NCBI GenBank assembly: GCA_030803735.1 | Contig: JAURUC010000001.1 | Coordinates: 3,179,501-3,243,500, forward strand | Source: Actinopolyspora lacussalsi | GTDB taxonomy: Bacteria; Actinomycetota; Actinomycetes; Mycobacteriales; Pseudonocardiaceae | Length of the DNA stretch: 64,000 nucleotides | Direction of reading: 5' to 3' | Part shown: one piece after another, positions 8,981-17,832 of the stretch | How the letters are laid out: every line of letters begins with the position of its first letter | How positions within the stretch are numbered: the first letter of the stretch is position 1 | Made by a program: the position numbers and the translations under genes | Notes under the pieces: generated by a model | Told to the model about the DNA's origin: nothing | What the model saw: only the letters and a program-made list of their open reading frames with translations | Databases searched by the model: none

Positions 8981-9907
8981 GTGGTGTCCACCAGCGGCGG
9001 ATTGAACCGGGTTGCGGTCGTGGTCAACACGCTGTCCCGGACCGGAAGCATCGCTTACACGCAGGCCGTGCGGAGCCTGACGGAACTGGGAGTCCCGTTG
9101 GGTATCACCTATCCGCTCCGGGACCCGGCGCGGCTGGTGGAGACGGTACGGGCCGCCATCGACGACGAGCACGACTTCGTGATCATCGGTGGTGGTGACG
9201 GCACGATCAGCTCGGTGGTCGACGTGCTCGCCCACACAGGTGTTCCGATGGGACTGCTACCGCTGGGCACGGCGAACGATTTCGCCCGCACCCTGGAGAT
9301 CCCGACCGAGATCGAGAAGGCGTGCGAGACCATCGCACGAGGCAAGATCGTCGACATCGACCTCGGACTGTGCGGCAACAACTACTACGCGAACCGGGCC
9401 TCGGTCGGCATCGGCTCGAACGTCGCCACCACCATGTCCCCCAAGCTGAAGAAGCTCGTGGGTTCACTGGCCTATCCGGTGGCATCGGCTCGGGGTTTCA
9501 TGCGACACCGGCCGTTCCCCGCACGGCTCACCTTTCCGGACGGGGATCACCCGACGAAGGAGTTCAACAGCCTGCTGCAGGTCTCCGTGGCCAACGGTCG
9601 CTACTTCGGCGGGGGCCAGCTCGCCGTGTTCGACTCCGGCATCGATGACAGTACGCTGGACGTGACGGTGATCAAACACGGCAACATCCGCGAGCTGGCC
9701 ACTGTGGCACGGAACTTCAAGAGCACGAAGCTGCTGGAAACCGATCAGGCGGAGCACATCCGCACCAGGCGAATGCGGCTGGAGACGACTCCGAACATGC
9801 CGATCAACATCGACGGTGAACTCGTCGCGGGAACGCCGAGGGACTTCTCGGTGGCTCGGAACGCACTGCACGTGGTCGTGCCGCAGGACTGGGTGGACGG
9901 TGGGTGA
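8981..9907 (+). CDS. Diacylglycerol/sphingosine-kinase-family lipid kinase (YegS-like)
   Basis: A 308-residue DAGK-catalytic-domain protein. The nucleotide-binding IIGGGDGTISSVVDVL lies at about residues 67-82, followed by LPLGTANDFARTL, both diagnostic for the YegS/LCB5 fold. The C-terminal half is the beta-sandwich with NINIDGE-like residues (MPINIDGELV). It phosphorylates a membrane lipid, probably diacylglycerol or a glycolipid, at the cytoplasmic membrane face; the exact substrate cannot be read from sequence. The start is GTG at 8981 or the adjacent GTG at 8984, after GGGAG. It is transcribed alone. Confidence 0.88.
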   Translation: MVSTSGGLNRVAVVVNTLSRTGSIAYTQAVRSLTELGVPLGITYPLRDPARLVETVRAAIDDEHDFVIIGGGDGTISSVVDVLAHTGVPMGLLPLGTANDFARTLEIPTEIEKACETIARGKIVDIDLGLCGNNYYANRASVGIGSNVATTMSPKLKKLVGSLAYPVASARGFMRHRPFPARLTFPDGDHPTKEFNSLLQVSVANGRYFGGGQLAVFDSGIDDSTLDVTVIKHGNIRELATVARNFKSTKLLETDQAEHIRTRRMRLETTPNMPINIDGELVAGTPRDFSVARNALHVVVPQDWVDGG

Positions 9908-10026
9908 GGACGGGCGAGTCGCACGGTCCCGAAAGCAGCGGTTTCGACGTTCCGGAACCGCGTTCGGTCCGCACGACCACACGCCGTACTCCCGCCCCAC
10001 GACATACCGGTGAGGAACAACCGCCG

Positions 10027-10224
10027 TTGACGATGTGGAACTACAGCAACGCCCCGCGATGCACGGTGTGCGCACACCGCGCGATCATCACCAAACAGCA
10101 GGCACAGACCCTGGTCAACTCCACCGGGGGCAGGTTGGTCGCCTACCAGTGCCCGATCGAGTTGTCGAGCTGGCACGTCTGGGCACCGGAGTTCGAACGG
10201 GCCGACCAAGGTGAGTCCGAATAG
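10027..10224 (+). CDS. Small conserved-looking CxxC protein
   Basis: A 65-residue protein beginning LTMWNYSNAPRCTVCAHRA (residue 1 from TTG) and ending ELSSWHVWAPEFERADQGESE. Cysteines in CTVC plus a later C in YQCPIELSSWHVW resemble a small zinc-ribbon fold in which a tryptophan/histidine strand follows the last cysteine. The TTG at 10027 lies 12 bases after GAGG; ATG 10033 is the alternative. I do not recognise a named family and cannot give a function. Codon use looks coding, with G/C-rich third positions, and the frame is open without shadows. It is convergent with the PIG-L gene across repeat B. Confidence 0.55.
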   Translation: MTMWNYSNAPRCTVCAHRAIITKQQAQTLVNSTGGRLVAYQCPIELSSWHVWAPEFERADQGESE

Positions 10225-10253
10225 GACGCTCCGGTGTTGAGACCTAGCAGCGT

Positions 10254-10459
10254 CGATTTCCCACGAAATCGCCGCGCCGCCGGTGCCGACGAGCAACCAA
10301 ACTCCGACCACCCCCACAGGCCGGACTCCGACCACCCTCGCAACGGGACCGACCGCGGGTTCTCCCGTGCGGCTCTCGCGAGGAAGGCCCGACGTTGTGT
10401 AGGTCGCTACCCGATGTCGGGCCTCCCGCAGCGAGAGCCGTGCGAGAGGTTCCGCCACC
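10254..10459. repeat. Dispersed palindromic repeat, copy B
   Basis: The 18-bp palindrome CGATTTC-CCAC-GAAATCG (10254-10271) is followed about 80 bp later by the large imperfect hairpin (10355-10459). The hairpin has arms GGCTCTCGCGAGGAAGGCCCGACGT and a complementary TGTCGGGCC...GCGAGAGCC arm around TGTGTAGGTCGCTACCC. It lies in a convergent gap between the small CxxC gene and the PIG-L deacetylase gene. It has the same orientation as copies D and E. Confidence 0.87.
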
Positions 10460-10490
10460 CGCACCGCCCCGCGAACCGCGCCAACAACCC

Positions 10491-11222
10491 TCAACTGACG
10501 AGTTCGAAGGCGACGGCGTGTTCGGTGCCGAAAGAGGCGCCCGCCTCGGCGGTGGTGCGGTGCAGGAAGTCGCGGGCCATGTCCTCCGGTGCCTGCTCGG
10601 TCAGTGCCGCCAGATAGTTGGCGTGCGCGGCCAGCGACCCCACCGCCCGGTCGAGGGTCGGGCCGACGTCGACAGCGTGCGTGGGGTGCGGTGATCCGGC
10701 CACCGCGATCCGACGCACCCCCTTCCAGGGGTGCAGCCCCACCTCGGTGACGAGCTCGGGAAAGATCCAGCGGTTGCCGGCATCGCCGACGGCATCCAGC
10801 GCGGCACGCCCCACGGCGCGGTGGTCCGGACTGTTCCAACCACCGAATCCCCAGCGGTCGTAGTGGTTGAACGTGATCACCAGGTCCGGACGCACTTCAC
10901 GTATCCCGCGCGCCAGGTCTCGCCGCAGCGCGGTACCCGACTCGATGACGCCGTCCCGGTGATCGAGGAAACGCACGTCGTGCACTCCGACCAGGGCGGC
11001 GCTCTCGCGCTGTTCCCGTTCGCGCAGCGGCCCGGCCTCTTCGGGAAGAACTCCGTCGATCCCGGCCTCGCCCCGGGAGGCCAGCAGGTAGCTGACCTCG
11101 TGCCCCGCATCGGTCCAGCTCGCCACCGCCGCACAGGCGGCGAACTCCACGTCGTCCGGATGCGCCACGATCACTAGCGCACGCTGCCAGTCGGTCGGCA
11201 TGGGTTGGAGCGACTCGGTCAT
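10491..11222 (-). CDS. PIG-L / LmbE-family N-deacetylase
   Basis: A 243-residue zinc-dependent deacetylase of the LmbE family, which removes N-acetyl groups from GlcNAc-containing conjugates (mycothiol and its adducts, or glycolipids). The zinc/catalytic motif LVIVAHPDDVEFA is near the N-terminus, and the later SPDHRAVGRAALDAV supplies the HxxxG-type third ligand. It is shorter than MshB or Mca (about 290) and lacks context with them, so it is not assigned to mycothiol synthesis even though mshD lies elsewhere in the window. The ATG at 11222 after GGGGG is preferred over a TTG seven codons upstream. Confidence 0.85.
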   Translation of the reverse strand: MTESLQPMPTDWQRALVIVAHPDDVEFAACAAVASWTDAGHEVSYLLASRGEAGIDGVLPEEAGPLREREQRESAALVGVHDVRFLDHRDGVIESGTALRRDLARGIREVRPDLVITFNHYDRWGFGGWNSPDHRAVGRAALDAVGDAGNRWIFPELVTEVGLHPWKGVRRIAVAGSPHPTHAVDVGPTLDRAVGSLAAHANYLAALTEQAPEDMARDFLHRTTAEAGASFGTEHAVAFELVS

Positions 11223-11291
11223 GAAACCCCCGTCCTCGGCCAAGAGCCGACGAGAAGTTCTCGGATTTTCGGGTGTCGGCCCAGTGGGCGT

Positions 11292-11361
11292 CGATTTCCC
11301 ACGAAATTGTCGAGCCGGTACGGCGGTGTGGCCAGGTGGGCGTCAATTTCTCGCGAAATCG
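11292..11361. repeat. Two short palindromes of the dispersed family, without the large hairpin
   Basis: Two 18-bp units, 11292-11309 (CGATTTCCCACGAAATTG, one mismatch) and 11344-11361 (CAATTTCTCGCGAAATCG, one mismatch), each preceded by GTGGGCGT, lie in the gap between two minus-strand genes. They show that the short palindrome can occur as a direct pair independent of the large hairpin. Confidence 0.8.
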
Positions 11362-11377
11362 CCGGGGCATCTCTCGA

Positions 11378-13036
11378 CTAACCAAGGTCGCGGGCGAGTG
11401 CCCGTCCGGCGCTACGGCCCGAGAACACGCAGCCACCGAGGAAGGTCCCCTCCAGCGCGTTGTAACCGTGCACCCCGCCGCCGCCGAATCCCGCGACCTC
11501 ACCGGCGGCGTAGAGCCCCTCGAACGCGGAGCCGTCGGGTCGCATCACCTGGGAGTCCAAATCGGTCTCCAGCCCGCCCAGCGTCTTGCGGGTGAGCAAC
11601 CGGAGCCGCACCGCGATCAGCGGCCCGTTGCCGCTGTCCAGCAGCCCGTGCGGTGTGGCAACGCGGATCGCCCTGTCGCTGATGAACCTCCGTGCGGCGC
11701 GGATCGCCGAGACCTGCATGTCCTTGCCGTAGGGGCGGCTCATCTCGGCGTCGCGGGCCACCACCCGCTCCCGCACGGCACGGGGATCCAGCAGCGACTC
11801 ACCGGTGAGCTCGTTCATGCCGTCGACCAGGTCACGCAGGTTGTCCCGCACCACGAAGTCGACGCCGTGGCGCTTGAACGCCTCGACCGGACCGGGAGCT
11901 CCCTTGCGTACCCTGGACAGCAGCTTACGCGGGCTCTTGTCCGTCAGGTCGGGGTTCTGCTCCGAACCCGACAGCGCGAACTCCTTCTCCAGGATGCTCT
12001 GGTCCAGCAGGAACCAGGTGTAGTCGTGGCCGGTGCCGAGGATGTGGCGCAGCGTCCCCATGTTGTCGAAACCGGGGAAGTAGGGGGCCGGCAGCCGCTC
12101 GCCGGTGGCGTCCAGCCACATCGAGGACGGTCCGGGCAGAATCCGGATACCGTGGCCCGGCCAGACCGGGTCCCAGTTGGTGATGCCCTCGGTGTAGTGC
12201 CACATCCGGTCGCGGTTGACCACACTCGCCCCGGCCCGCTCACCGATGTCGAGCATCCTGCCGTCCACGTGGGCGGGGACGCCGGTCAGCATGTGCTCCG
12301 GTTTCCGTCCCAGCCAGGCGGGCCAGTTCCGCCGCACCAGCTCCTGGTCACCGCCGATCCCGCCGGAGGTGACCACCACGGCCTGCGCGTGGTGCTCGAA
12401 ATCCCCCACCACCTCGCGCGAGGAGGCCACTCCCCTGCGTTCCGAGCTGGGCCGCAGCACGCTGCCCCGCACGCCGTGCGCGACGCCGTCGGAGGTGAGC
12501 AGCTCGTCCACTCGGTGGCGGTACCGGACACGAACCAGACCGGCACGCTCGGCTTCTCGCACCCGGTCGGCGAAGACCCGCACGATCTCGGGGCCGGTTC
12601 CCCAACCGAAGTGGAACCGCGGCACCGAGTTGCCGTGGGAGCTCGCGGTGCCGCCGCCGCGCTCGGCCCATCCGACGAAGGGCATGAACCGCATCCCGAG
12701 GCCGCGCAGGTAGGAGCGTTTCTCCCCCGCGGCGAACTCGACGTAGGCCTGTGCCCAGCGTCGCGGCCAATGATCCGTTTCCGGGCGGTCGAAGGCCGCG
12801 CTGCTGTTCCAGTCCCGCAGCGCCAGCTCGTAGCTGTCCCGCACGCCGAGCCTGCGCTGCTCCGGGCTGTCCACGAGGAACAGTCCGCCGAGGGACCAGT
12901 GGGCCTGCCCGCCGAGGTTGTCGGCGTTCTCCTGCTCGACCAGCAGTACGGATCTGCCCGCGCGGGTGAGCTCGTAGGTGGTCACCAGCCCGGCGAGTCC
13001 CGCGCCGACCACGATGACGTCCGCGTCCGATGCCAT
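11378..13036 (-). CDS. FAD-binding dehydrogenase (KstD/fumarate reductase-like flavoprotein)
   Basis: A 552-residue flavoprotein. The Rossmann dinucleotide motif DVIVVGAGLAGLVTTYELTR starts at about residue 5, the ribose-binding acidic LLVEQENADNLGGQA follows, and the C-terminal FAD motif LYAAGEVAGFGGGGVHGYNA marks the 3-ketosteroid dehydrogenase/fumarate-reductase superfamily. The usual annotation is FAD-binding dehydrogenase; the substrate is not known. GGGAGG precedes the ATG at 13036 by six bases, better than the GTG at 13042. It is single-gene, with the PIG-L gene downstream on the same strand beyond a repeat-bearing gap. Confidence 0.85.
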   Translation of the reverse strand: MASDADVIVVGAGLAGLVTTYELTRAGRSVLLVEQENADNLGGQAHWSLGGLFLVDSPEQRRLGVRDSYELALRDWNSSAAFDRPETDHWPRRWAQAYVEFAAGEKRSYLRGLGMRFMPFVGWAERGGGTASSHGNSVPRFHFGWGTGPEIVRVFADRVREAERAGLVRVRYRHRVDELLTSDGVAHGVRGSVLRPSSERRGVASSREVVGDFEHHAQAVVVTSGGIGGDQELVRRNWPAWLGRKPEHMLTGVPAHVDGRMLDIGERAGASVVNRDRMWHYTEGITNWDPVWPGHGIRILPGPSSMWLDATGERLPAPYFPGFDNMGTLRHILGTGHDYTWFLLDQSILEKEFALSGSEQNPDLTDKSPRKLLSRVRKGAPGPVEAFKRHGVDFVVRDNLRDLVDGMNELTGESLLDPRAVRERVVARDAEMSRPYGKDMQVSAIRAARRFISDRAIRVATPHGLLDSGNGPLIAVRLRLLTRKTLGGLETDLDSQVMRPDGSAFEGLYAAGEVAGFGGGGVHGYNALEGTFLGGCVFSGRSAGRALARDLG

Positions 13037-13189
13037 TGCCACGCCTCCCGTCAGTCTCGGGACCGATCACACGCCCTCGCGATCAGTTCTCCGAGCCCTC
13101 CCGCGAGCGAGGCGTGAGCCACGAAACATTATCCGATACATGCCGGAACCGGAAACAGCATTCACGGATGCCGCTTCCCGAACCGTGCG

Positions 13190-14851
13190 TCACCGCGACG
13201 CGGTCTCACCGGATGTCTCCGCCTCCGTCGACTCGGTGGCGGCGGAGGGCGCCTCGGTAGCGTGGTAGTCGGCCTCGGCGGTGGCGTCGCTGCCCTCGGC
13301 GGCGCCGAACCACCGCAGCAGCGGAGTGAGCACCACCGCGACCAGCAGGTTGAGCAGCAGCGCCACCGCACCCACGTAGATCTGGGTCCGGATGTCCGGC
13401 AACGGCTGCCAGCCGAAGAGGCTGAAGTCCGACAACGGCATAGCGGAACCGCCGAAGTGCCCCTCACCGGTGGCCGGGTCCTTCGGGATCAGGTACAGCT
13501 GCCAGAGTCCCCAGGCCATACCGACCGTCCAACCCGCCACCAGCGCCCAGCGATGCAGCCACCTGGTGTAGAGGGCGATCGCGACGGCGGGCAGGGTCTG
13601 CAGCACGATGACGCCGCCGATCAGCTGCATGTCGATGGAGAACTGCGGGTCGATGAACACGATGCTCAGCACCGCGCCGAACTTGACCACCAGCGAGGCG
13701 AGCTTGGCCTGCTTGGCCTCCTGGGCCGGGGTGGCACCGGGGCGCAGGTGCTCCTTGTAGATGTTGCGGGTCCACAGGTTGGCCGCCGCGATGGACATGA
13801 TCGCGGCGGGGACCAGCGCGCCGATCCCGATGGCGGCGTAGGCCAGCCCCGCGAACCAGTCGGAGAACATCCGGTCGAACAGCACCGGTACGATCGTGTT
13901 GGAGTCCGGCTCGCCGGTGGCGCCGTTGACGATGGGCTCGACCCCCGCGGCCAGTGCGGCGTAGCCCAGCAGCGCCAGCATTCCGAGCAAGAACGAGTAG
14001 GCGGGCAGCGCGACCATGTTGCGCCGGATGACCTTGCGACCGGAGGAAGCGAGGATACCGGTCAGCGAGTGCGGGTAGAGGAAGAGCGCGAGCGCCGACC
14101 CCAGTGCGAGAGTGGCGTACTGCAGCTGGTTGTGCTCCCCGAGCAGGATGGACCCGCCGGAGTCCGAAGCGGACCACGCCGCGGTGGACTGGTCGATGAT
14201 CGACCCCCAGCCGCCGAGCTGGCTGGGCAGGTAGAACACGGCCACCAGGATGACCACGTAGATCAGCAGGTCCTTGACGAACGCGATCAGCGCGGGCGCG
14301 CGGAGTCCGGACTGGTAGGTGTACAGCGCCAGCACCAGGAAGGCGATGAACAGCGGCGCGTGCCCGGCCAGCCCACCCGCGTTGAGCCCCATCGTGCGCA
14401 GCACAGCCTCCAACCCGGCCAGCTGCAGCGCGATGTAGGGCATCGTGGCGACGATGCCGGTCACCGCGATCAGCGTGGCCAGCAGCGGCGAGCCGTAACG
14501 GCCGCGCACGTAGTCGGCGGGAGTGACGTAACCGTGCACTCTGGACACCGACCACATGCGCAGCAGCGGCAGCAGCACCAGCGGGTAGAGCACGACGGTG
14601 TAGGGCAGCGCGAAGAAACCCATCGCACCGGCCCCGAAGACCAGTGCGGGGACCGCGACGAAGGTGTAAGCGGTGTAGAGATCACCGCCGACCAGGAACC
14701 AGGTGATCCAGGAGCCGAACTTGCGCCCGCCGAGCCCCCACTCGTCGAGGTGCTGCATGGACTCGGCTCGGCGCCAGTGCGTGGCGAGGAACCCCAGCAC
14801 CGAGACGAACAGGAAGAGCGCGGTAAAAACGCCGAATTCGATCCACTGCAT
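13190..14851 (-). CDS. Sodium:solute symporter, monocarboxylate-type (MctP-like)
   Basis: A 553-residue SSS-family transporter with about 13 membrane segments. The N-terminal region (LDEWGLGGRKFGSWITWFLV, then GGDLYTAYTFVAVPALVFG) closely resembles rhizobial MctP, a permease for lactate, pyruvate, propionate and related acids. The C-terminal 40 residues are a low-complexity acidic/threonine tail. The upstream same-strand gene encodes a DUF3311 membrane protein, the usual small partner. The two are separated by 226 bp containing repeat copy C, which splits what is normally a tight operon. Start ATG 14851 with GGAAG upstream. Substrate range is inferred from the family. Confidence 0.83.
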   Translation of the reverse strand: MQWIEFGVFTALFLFVSVLGFLATHWRRAESMQHLDEWGLGGRKFGSWITWFLVGGDLYTAYTFVAVPALVFGAGAMGFFALPYTVVLYPLVLLPLLRMWSVSRVHGYVTPADYVRGRYGSPLLATLIAVTGIVATMPYIALQLAGLEAVLRTMGLNAGGLAGHAPLFIAFLVLALYTYQSGLRAPALIAFVKDLLIYVVILVAVFYLPSQLGGWGSIIDQSTAAWSASDSGGSILLGEHNQLQYATLALGSALALFLYPHSLTGILASSGRKVIRRNMVALPAYSFLLGMLALLGYAALAAGVEPIVNGATGEPDSNTIVPVLFDRMFSDWFAGLAYAAIGIGALVPAAIMSIAAANLWTRNIYKEHLRPGATPAQEAKQAKLASLVVKFGAVLSIVFIDPQFSIDMQLIGGVIVLQTLPAVAIALYTRWLHRWALVAGWTVGMAWGLWQLYLIPKDPATGEGHFGGSAMPLSDFSLFGWQPLPDIRTQIYVGAVALLLNLLVAVVLTPLLRWFGAAEGSDATAEADYHATEAPSAATESTEAETSGETASR

Positions 14852-14890
14852 TCTATTGAGATCTTCCGTTCGAGTTTCCGGGGTGCTCGG

Positions 14891-14992
14891 GTGGCGGAAC
14901 CTCTCGCGGGCTCTCGCTCCGGGAGGCCCGACATCGAGTAGTCACTACGCCACGTCGGGCCTTCCTCGCGAGAACACCACGAGAGAACCCGC
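14891..14992. repeat. Dispersed palindromic repeat, copy C (inside a transporter operon)
   Basis: The large imperfect hairpin only, starting GGCGGAACCTCTCGCGGG and ending CGAGAGAACCCGC, in the same orientation as copy A. The usual 18-bp palindrome is missing, though a GGCGCTCGCGCGCC hairpin with GAAATCATCGCC remnants follows at about 15020-15055. It separates the DUF3311 gene from the MctP-like gene. Confidence 0.85.
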
Positions 14993-15077
14993 AGCGGTGC
15001 GAGTCGCGTAGGTGGTGATTCGGCGCTCGCGCGCCGAAATCATCGCCGGGGCGGACGACGAATCGGGAAAGCATCGG

Positions 15078-15380
15078 TCAGTGCTTCCGCTCGTTGCCGT
15101 CGGGGGCGGAGCCCGTCGCGGCGCGTTCCCTGCGGTTCGCGGCGCGGACGACCAGTCCCACGCACACCACGCCGAGTGGTACGAACAGGAACTGCGACCA
15201 GTAGAACATCGGCAGCCCGAACAGCCTGGGCTCGTCGTGGTTCCACAGTGGAGTTACGAGCATCAGCAGCGGGACGAGCAGCAGCAGGTTCCACGGTGAG
15301 CGGTCGGTTCCGAAGCGCGCTCGCGCTCCGGAGCCCTGCTGCTCACTCACGGGCGGCTCACTCATGGGCTGCTCGGTCAT
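15078..15380 (-). CDS. DUF3311 membrane protein, SSS transporter partner
   Basis: A 100-residue protein with a disordered N-terminus, then two hydrophobic segments (WNLLLLVPLLMLVTPLW and FYWSQFLFVPLGVVCVGLVV) separated by a short loop. This is the DUF3311 pattern. These small proteins are almost always encoded immediately before an SSS transporter and are thought to be accessory subunits; that role is inferred. ATG 15380 follows GGGGAGG at good spacing. Downstream lies copy C of the repeat and then the MctP-like gene. Confidence 0.85.
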   Translation of the reverse strand: MTEQPMSEPPVSEQQGSGARARFGTDRSPWNLLLLVPLLMLVTPLWNHDEPRLFGLPMFYWSQFLFVPLGVVCVGLVVRAANRRERAATGSAPDGNERKH

Positions 15381-15748
15381 GGGCGGCCTCCCCTGTCCGT
15401 TGCAGTGCGGATCACCCGTTCGGGCAGCAGCATGCTAGCCGGAGTCGATCTCGCTGGGAAGGGGCGTCCGACGGATTGGGACGCGGCCTCGGCGCGTGAC
15501 GCGGATTTTCAGCCGGGTGCTCGACTCCCGCGGCGCGTGCTCGGTTTTTCGAGGTACGCGGGCGTCGTTCCGCCGCTCCCGTCGCGCGCACCGGAGGAAC
15601 GCCCGCAACACGTCGATCAGCTGTCCGGCACACTTCGAGGCCGGAGCGAACTCCGAGCACGGCCTCACCGGTGAAACGTCCCAGCCGGACGTCACCGGGC
15701 AGACCCCGGCATCGAGCAACACAACTCGACGAGAAGAAGGCGGACCCC
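15381..15748. other. Divergent intergenic region, DUF3311 / dipeptidase
   Basis: 368 bp between divergent genes, expected to carry both promoters. No convincing operator or hairpin was recognised. Open frames run through it on both strands, but their products are arginine/serine-rich shadows without domain features. Confidence 0.4.
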
Positions 15749-16963
15749 TTGACCGAACCCACCGAGGCCGAGTCGCGGCGGCGTGCCGCGCGGCTACTGC
15801 ACGAGCACCCCGTCTTCGACGGTCACAACGACCTGCCCTGGGCGCTTCGCGAGGCGGTCGGTTACGACACCGACCGCGCCGACATCGCGACGGACCAGTC
15901 GGCGGTGCTGCACACCGACCTGGCCCGGCTGCGTTCCGGCGGTGTGGGCGCGCAGTTCTGGTCGGTCTACGTGCGCACGGACCTCACCGGCGACGCCGCG
16001 GTCTCGGCCACCCTGGAGCAGATCGACTGCGTGCGCGGGCTGACCGAGCGGTACTCGGATCGGCTGATCCCCGCCTACTCGGCCGCGGACGTGGAGCGCT
16101 GCCGCGAATCGGGCGGACTCGCCTCACTCATGGGTGCCGAGGGCGGTCACTCGATCAACTGCTCAATGGGCACGCTGCGCGCGCTGTACGAGCTGGGCGT
16201 GCGCTACATGACCCTCACGCACAACGACAACGTGCCCTGGGCGGACTCGGCGACCGACGAACCCGCCGCCGGGGGTCTCACCCGTTTCGGCGAGGCGGTG
16301 GTACGGGAGATGAACCGGCTGGGCATGCTGGTAGACCTCTCGCACACCTCGGCCGGGACCATGCGGGACGCGCTGCGGGTCAGCCGCGCTCCGGTGATCT
16401 TCTCGCACTCCAGCGCGCGGGCGGTCTGCGACCATCCGCGCAACGTGCGGGACGACGTGCTGCGTGCGCTGCCCGACAACGGCGGTGTGGCGATGGCGAC
16501 CTTCGTGCCGAAGTTCGTGCTGCCGGAGGCGGCCGAGTGGGACAGGGCGGTCGACGCGCACCTGACCGGGCTGGGGCTGCACCCGCTGGACGGCACCGAA
16601 CAGGGCCACCGGGCACGCATCGAGTTCGAGCGGGAGAACCCGCGCCCCGTGGCGACAGTGTCCAATGTGGCCGATCATCTGGACCACATGCGCGAGCTGG
16701 CCGGGACAGACCACATCGGACTCGGTGGTGACTTCGACGGCACCCCGTTCACCACCAGGGGGCTCGACGACGTCGCCGGATATCCCAACCTGCTCGCCGA
16801 GCTGCTGGACCGGAACTGGTCCGAGGAGGAGCTGGCCAAGCTCACCTGGCACAACCCGCTGCGCGCGCTGCGCGAGGCGGAGAACGTGGCCGAGCGGCTG
16901 CGGCGCACCGAGAGCCCGTCGATCGCCACCGTGGAGCAGCTCGACGGAGCTGCCAAGGACTGA
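15749..16963 (+). CDS. Membrane-dipeptidase-family (M19) peptidase
   Basis: A 404-residue zinc dipeptidase of the renal dipeptidase family, hydrolysing dipeptides, including some with D-residues. Metal-ligand motifs are visible in order: [12 protein letters not shown], the bridging glutamate in [12 protein letters not shown], two histidine motifs DLSHTS and [16 protein letters not shown], and the aspartate in [11 protein letters not shown]. The TTG at 15749 lies eight bases after GAAGAAGG; longer in-frame extensions upstream look non-coding. No signal peptide is seen, so it is probably cytoplasmic. The GNAT gene follows by 91 bp. Confidence 0.88.
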   Translation: MTEPTEAESRRRAARLLHEHPVFDGHNDLPWALREAVGYDTDRADIATDQSAVLHTDLARLRSGGVGAQFWSVYVRTDLTGDAAVSATLEQIDCVRGLTERYSDRLIPAYSAADVERCRESGGLASLMGAEGGHSINCSMGTLRALYELGVRYMTLTHNDNVPWADSATDEPAAGGLTRFGEAVVREMNRLGMLVDLSHTSAGTMRDALRVSRAPVIFSHSSARAVCDHPRNVRDDVLRALPDNGGVAMATFVPKFVLPEAAEWDRAVDAHLTGLGLHPLDGTEQGHRARIEFERENPRPVATVSNVADHLDHMRELAGTDHIGLGGDFDGTPFTTRGLDDVAGYPNLLAELLDRNWSEEELAKLTWHNPLRALREAENVAERLRRTESPSIATVEQLDGAAKD

Positions 16964-17054
16964 CGGTGGCACGGCCCGGACTCGCGCGGTTTCCGGAAAT
17001 CCGGTTGCGCGTACCGGTAGGAAGGTCACGGACAGTCGTTCGAGAGGAGCCGCC

Positions 17055-17606
17055 GTGTTCGCACATCCGTTGGGTGCCGACGCCGAGTTGCGGCCGTTGG
17101 AGCCCTGGCAGGCGGCGGAGTTCGCCGAGTTCACCGATGCCAACCGAAAACACTTGGAGCCCTGGATGCCCTGGGCGGGCATCGTCCTCGACGAGGAATC
17201 GGCACGGCGGTTCCTGCGGAACTACGCGGACAAGCAGGCCGACGACTCCGGACGGATCATGGGGATCTGGCGCGGGGAGGAGCTCGTCGGCGGTGCGCTG
17301 TTCCGGGTGTTCGACACTCACAGCGGTTGCTGCGAACTGGGGGTCTGGCTCTCCGAGTCCGCGCAGGGCGGCGGATTGATCACTCGGACCTGCGAGCACC
17401 TGATCGACTGGGCTGTGCGGGTTCGCGGCATGGCACGGGTGGAGTACCGAGTCTCGGCCGAGAACCACCGCAGCATCGCGGTGGCGAAACGGCTGGGAAT
17501 GACCCACGAGGGGACGCTGCGCAGTTTGTTTCCCCTCAACGGCAGGCGCCACGACATGCAGATCTGGGCGGTACTCGCCGAGGAGTGGCACGGCCGGGAC
17601 TCCTGA
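17055..17606 (+). CDS. RimL/RimJ-type GNAT N-acetyltransferase
   Basis: A 183-residue GNAT acetyltransferase of the ribosomal-protein-serine type. It has the N-terminal LRPLEPWQAAEFAEFTDANR, the substrate region LEPWMPWA, and the acetyl-CoA part ELGVWLSESAQGGGLITRTC followed by RVEYRVSAENHRSIAVAKRLGM. In this family the target may be a protein N-terminus or a small amine, which cannot be decided here. The GTG start at 17055 follows GAGAGGAG. It ends before a bidirectional terminator shared with putP. Confidence 0.85.
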   Translation: MFAHPLGADAELRPLEPWQAAEFAEFTDANRKHLEPWMPWAGIVLDEESARRFLRNYADKQADDSGRIMGIWRGEELVGGALFRVFDTHSGCCELGVWLSESAQGGGLITRTCEHLIDWAVRVRGMARVEYRVSAENHRSIAVAKRLGMTHEGTLRSLFPLNGRRHDMQIWAVLAEEWHGRDS

Positions 17607-17672
17607 TCGATTTCGATTCGCGAAGCGGCCAAACGCGGAAAGCCGACCGAGCATCCCGGAACCCGTTGCCGT

Positions 17673-17743
17673 CGATTTCTCGCGAAATCGCCGGGCCGGT
17701 GGGGCGACACCGCGGAGCTGGCCGTCGAATTCTCGCGAAATCG
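17673..17743. repeat. Two short palindromes of the dispersed family
   Basis: A perfect CGATTTCTCGCGAAATCG (17673-17690) and a near-perfect CGAATTCTCGCGAAATCG (17726-17743), both preceded by GCCGT and followed by CCGGGC, in the convergent gap between the GNAT gene and putP. The spacing of 53 bp is similar to the pair at 11292/11344 (52 bp). Confidence 0.85.
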
Positions 17744-17779
17744 CCGGGCGGCGGACGGCGCACGAGGCGGCGACACACG

Positions 17780-17810
17780 AGGGGCGGTGCACCCGGCATG
17801 CACCGCCCCT
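17780..17810. terminator. Bidirectional terminator between GNAT and putP
   Basis: Eleven-base-pair perfect stem (17780-17790 with 17800-17810), arm AGGGGCGGTGC, nine-base loop, in a convergent gap 22 bp from the putP stop. Confidence 0.78.
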
Positions 17811-17832
17811 CCGTGCCGTGAAGCAGCGAGGC

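Noticed and set aside
10491..11222. PIG-L gene as mshB (mycothiol pathway)
   Set aside because: At 243 residues it is shorter than MshB/Mca, and there is no linkage to mshD; only the family is safe.
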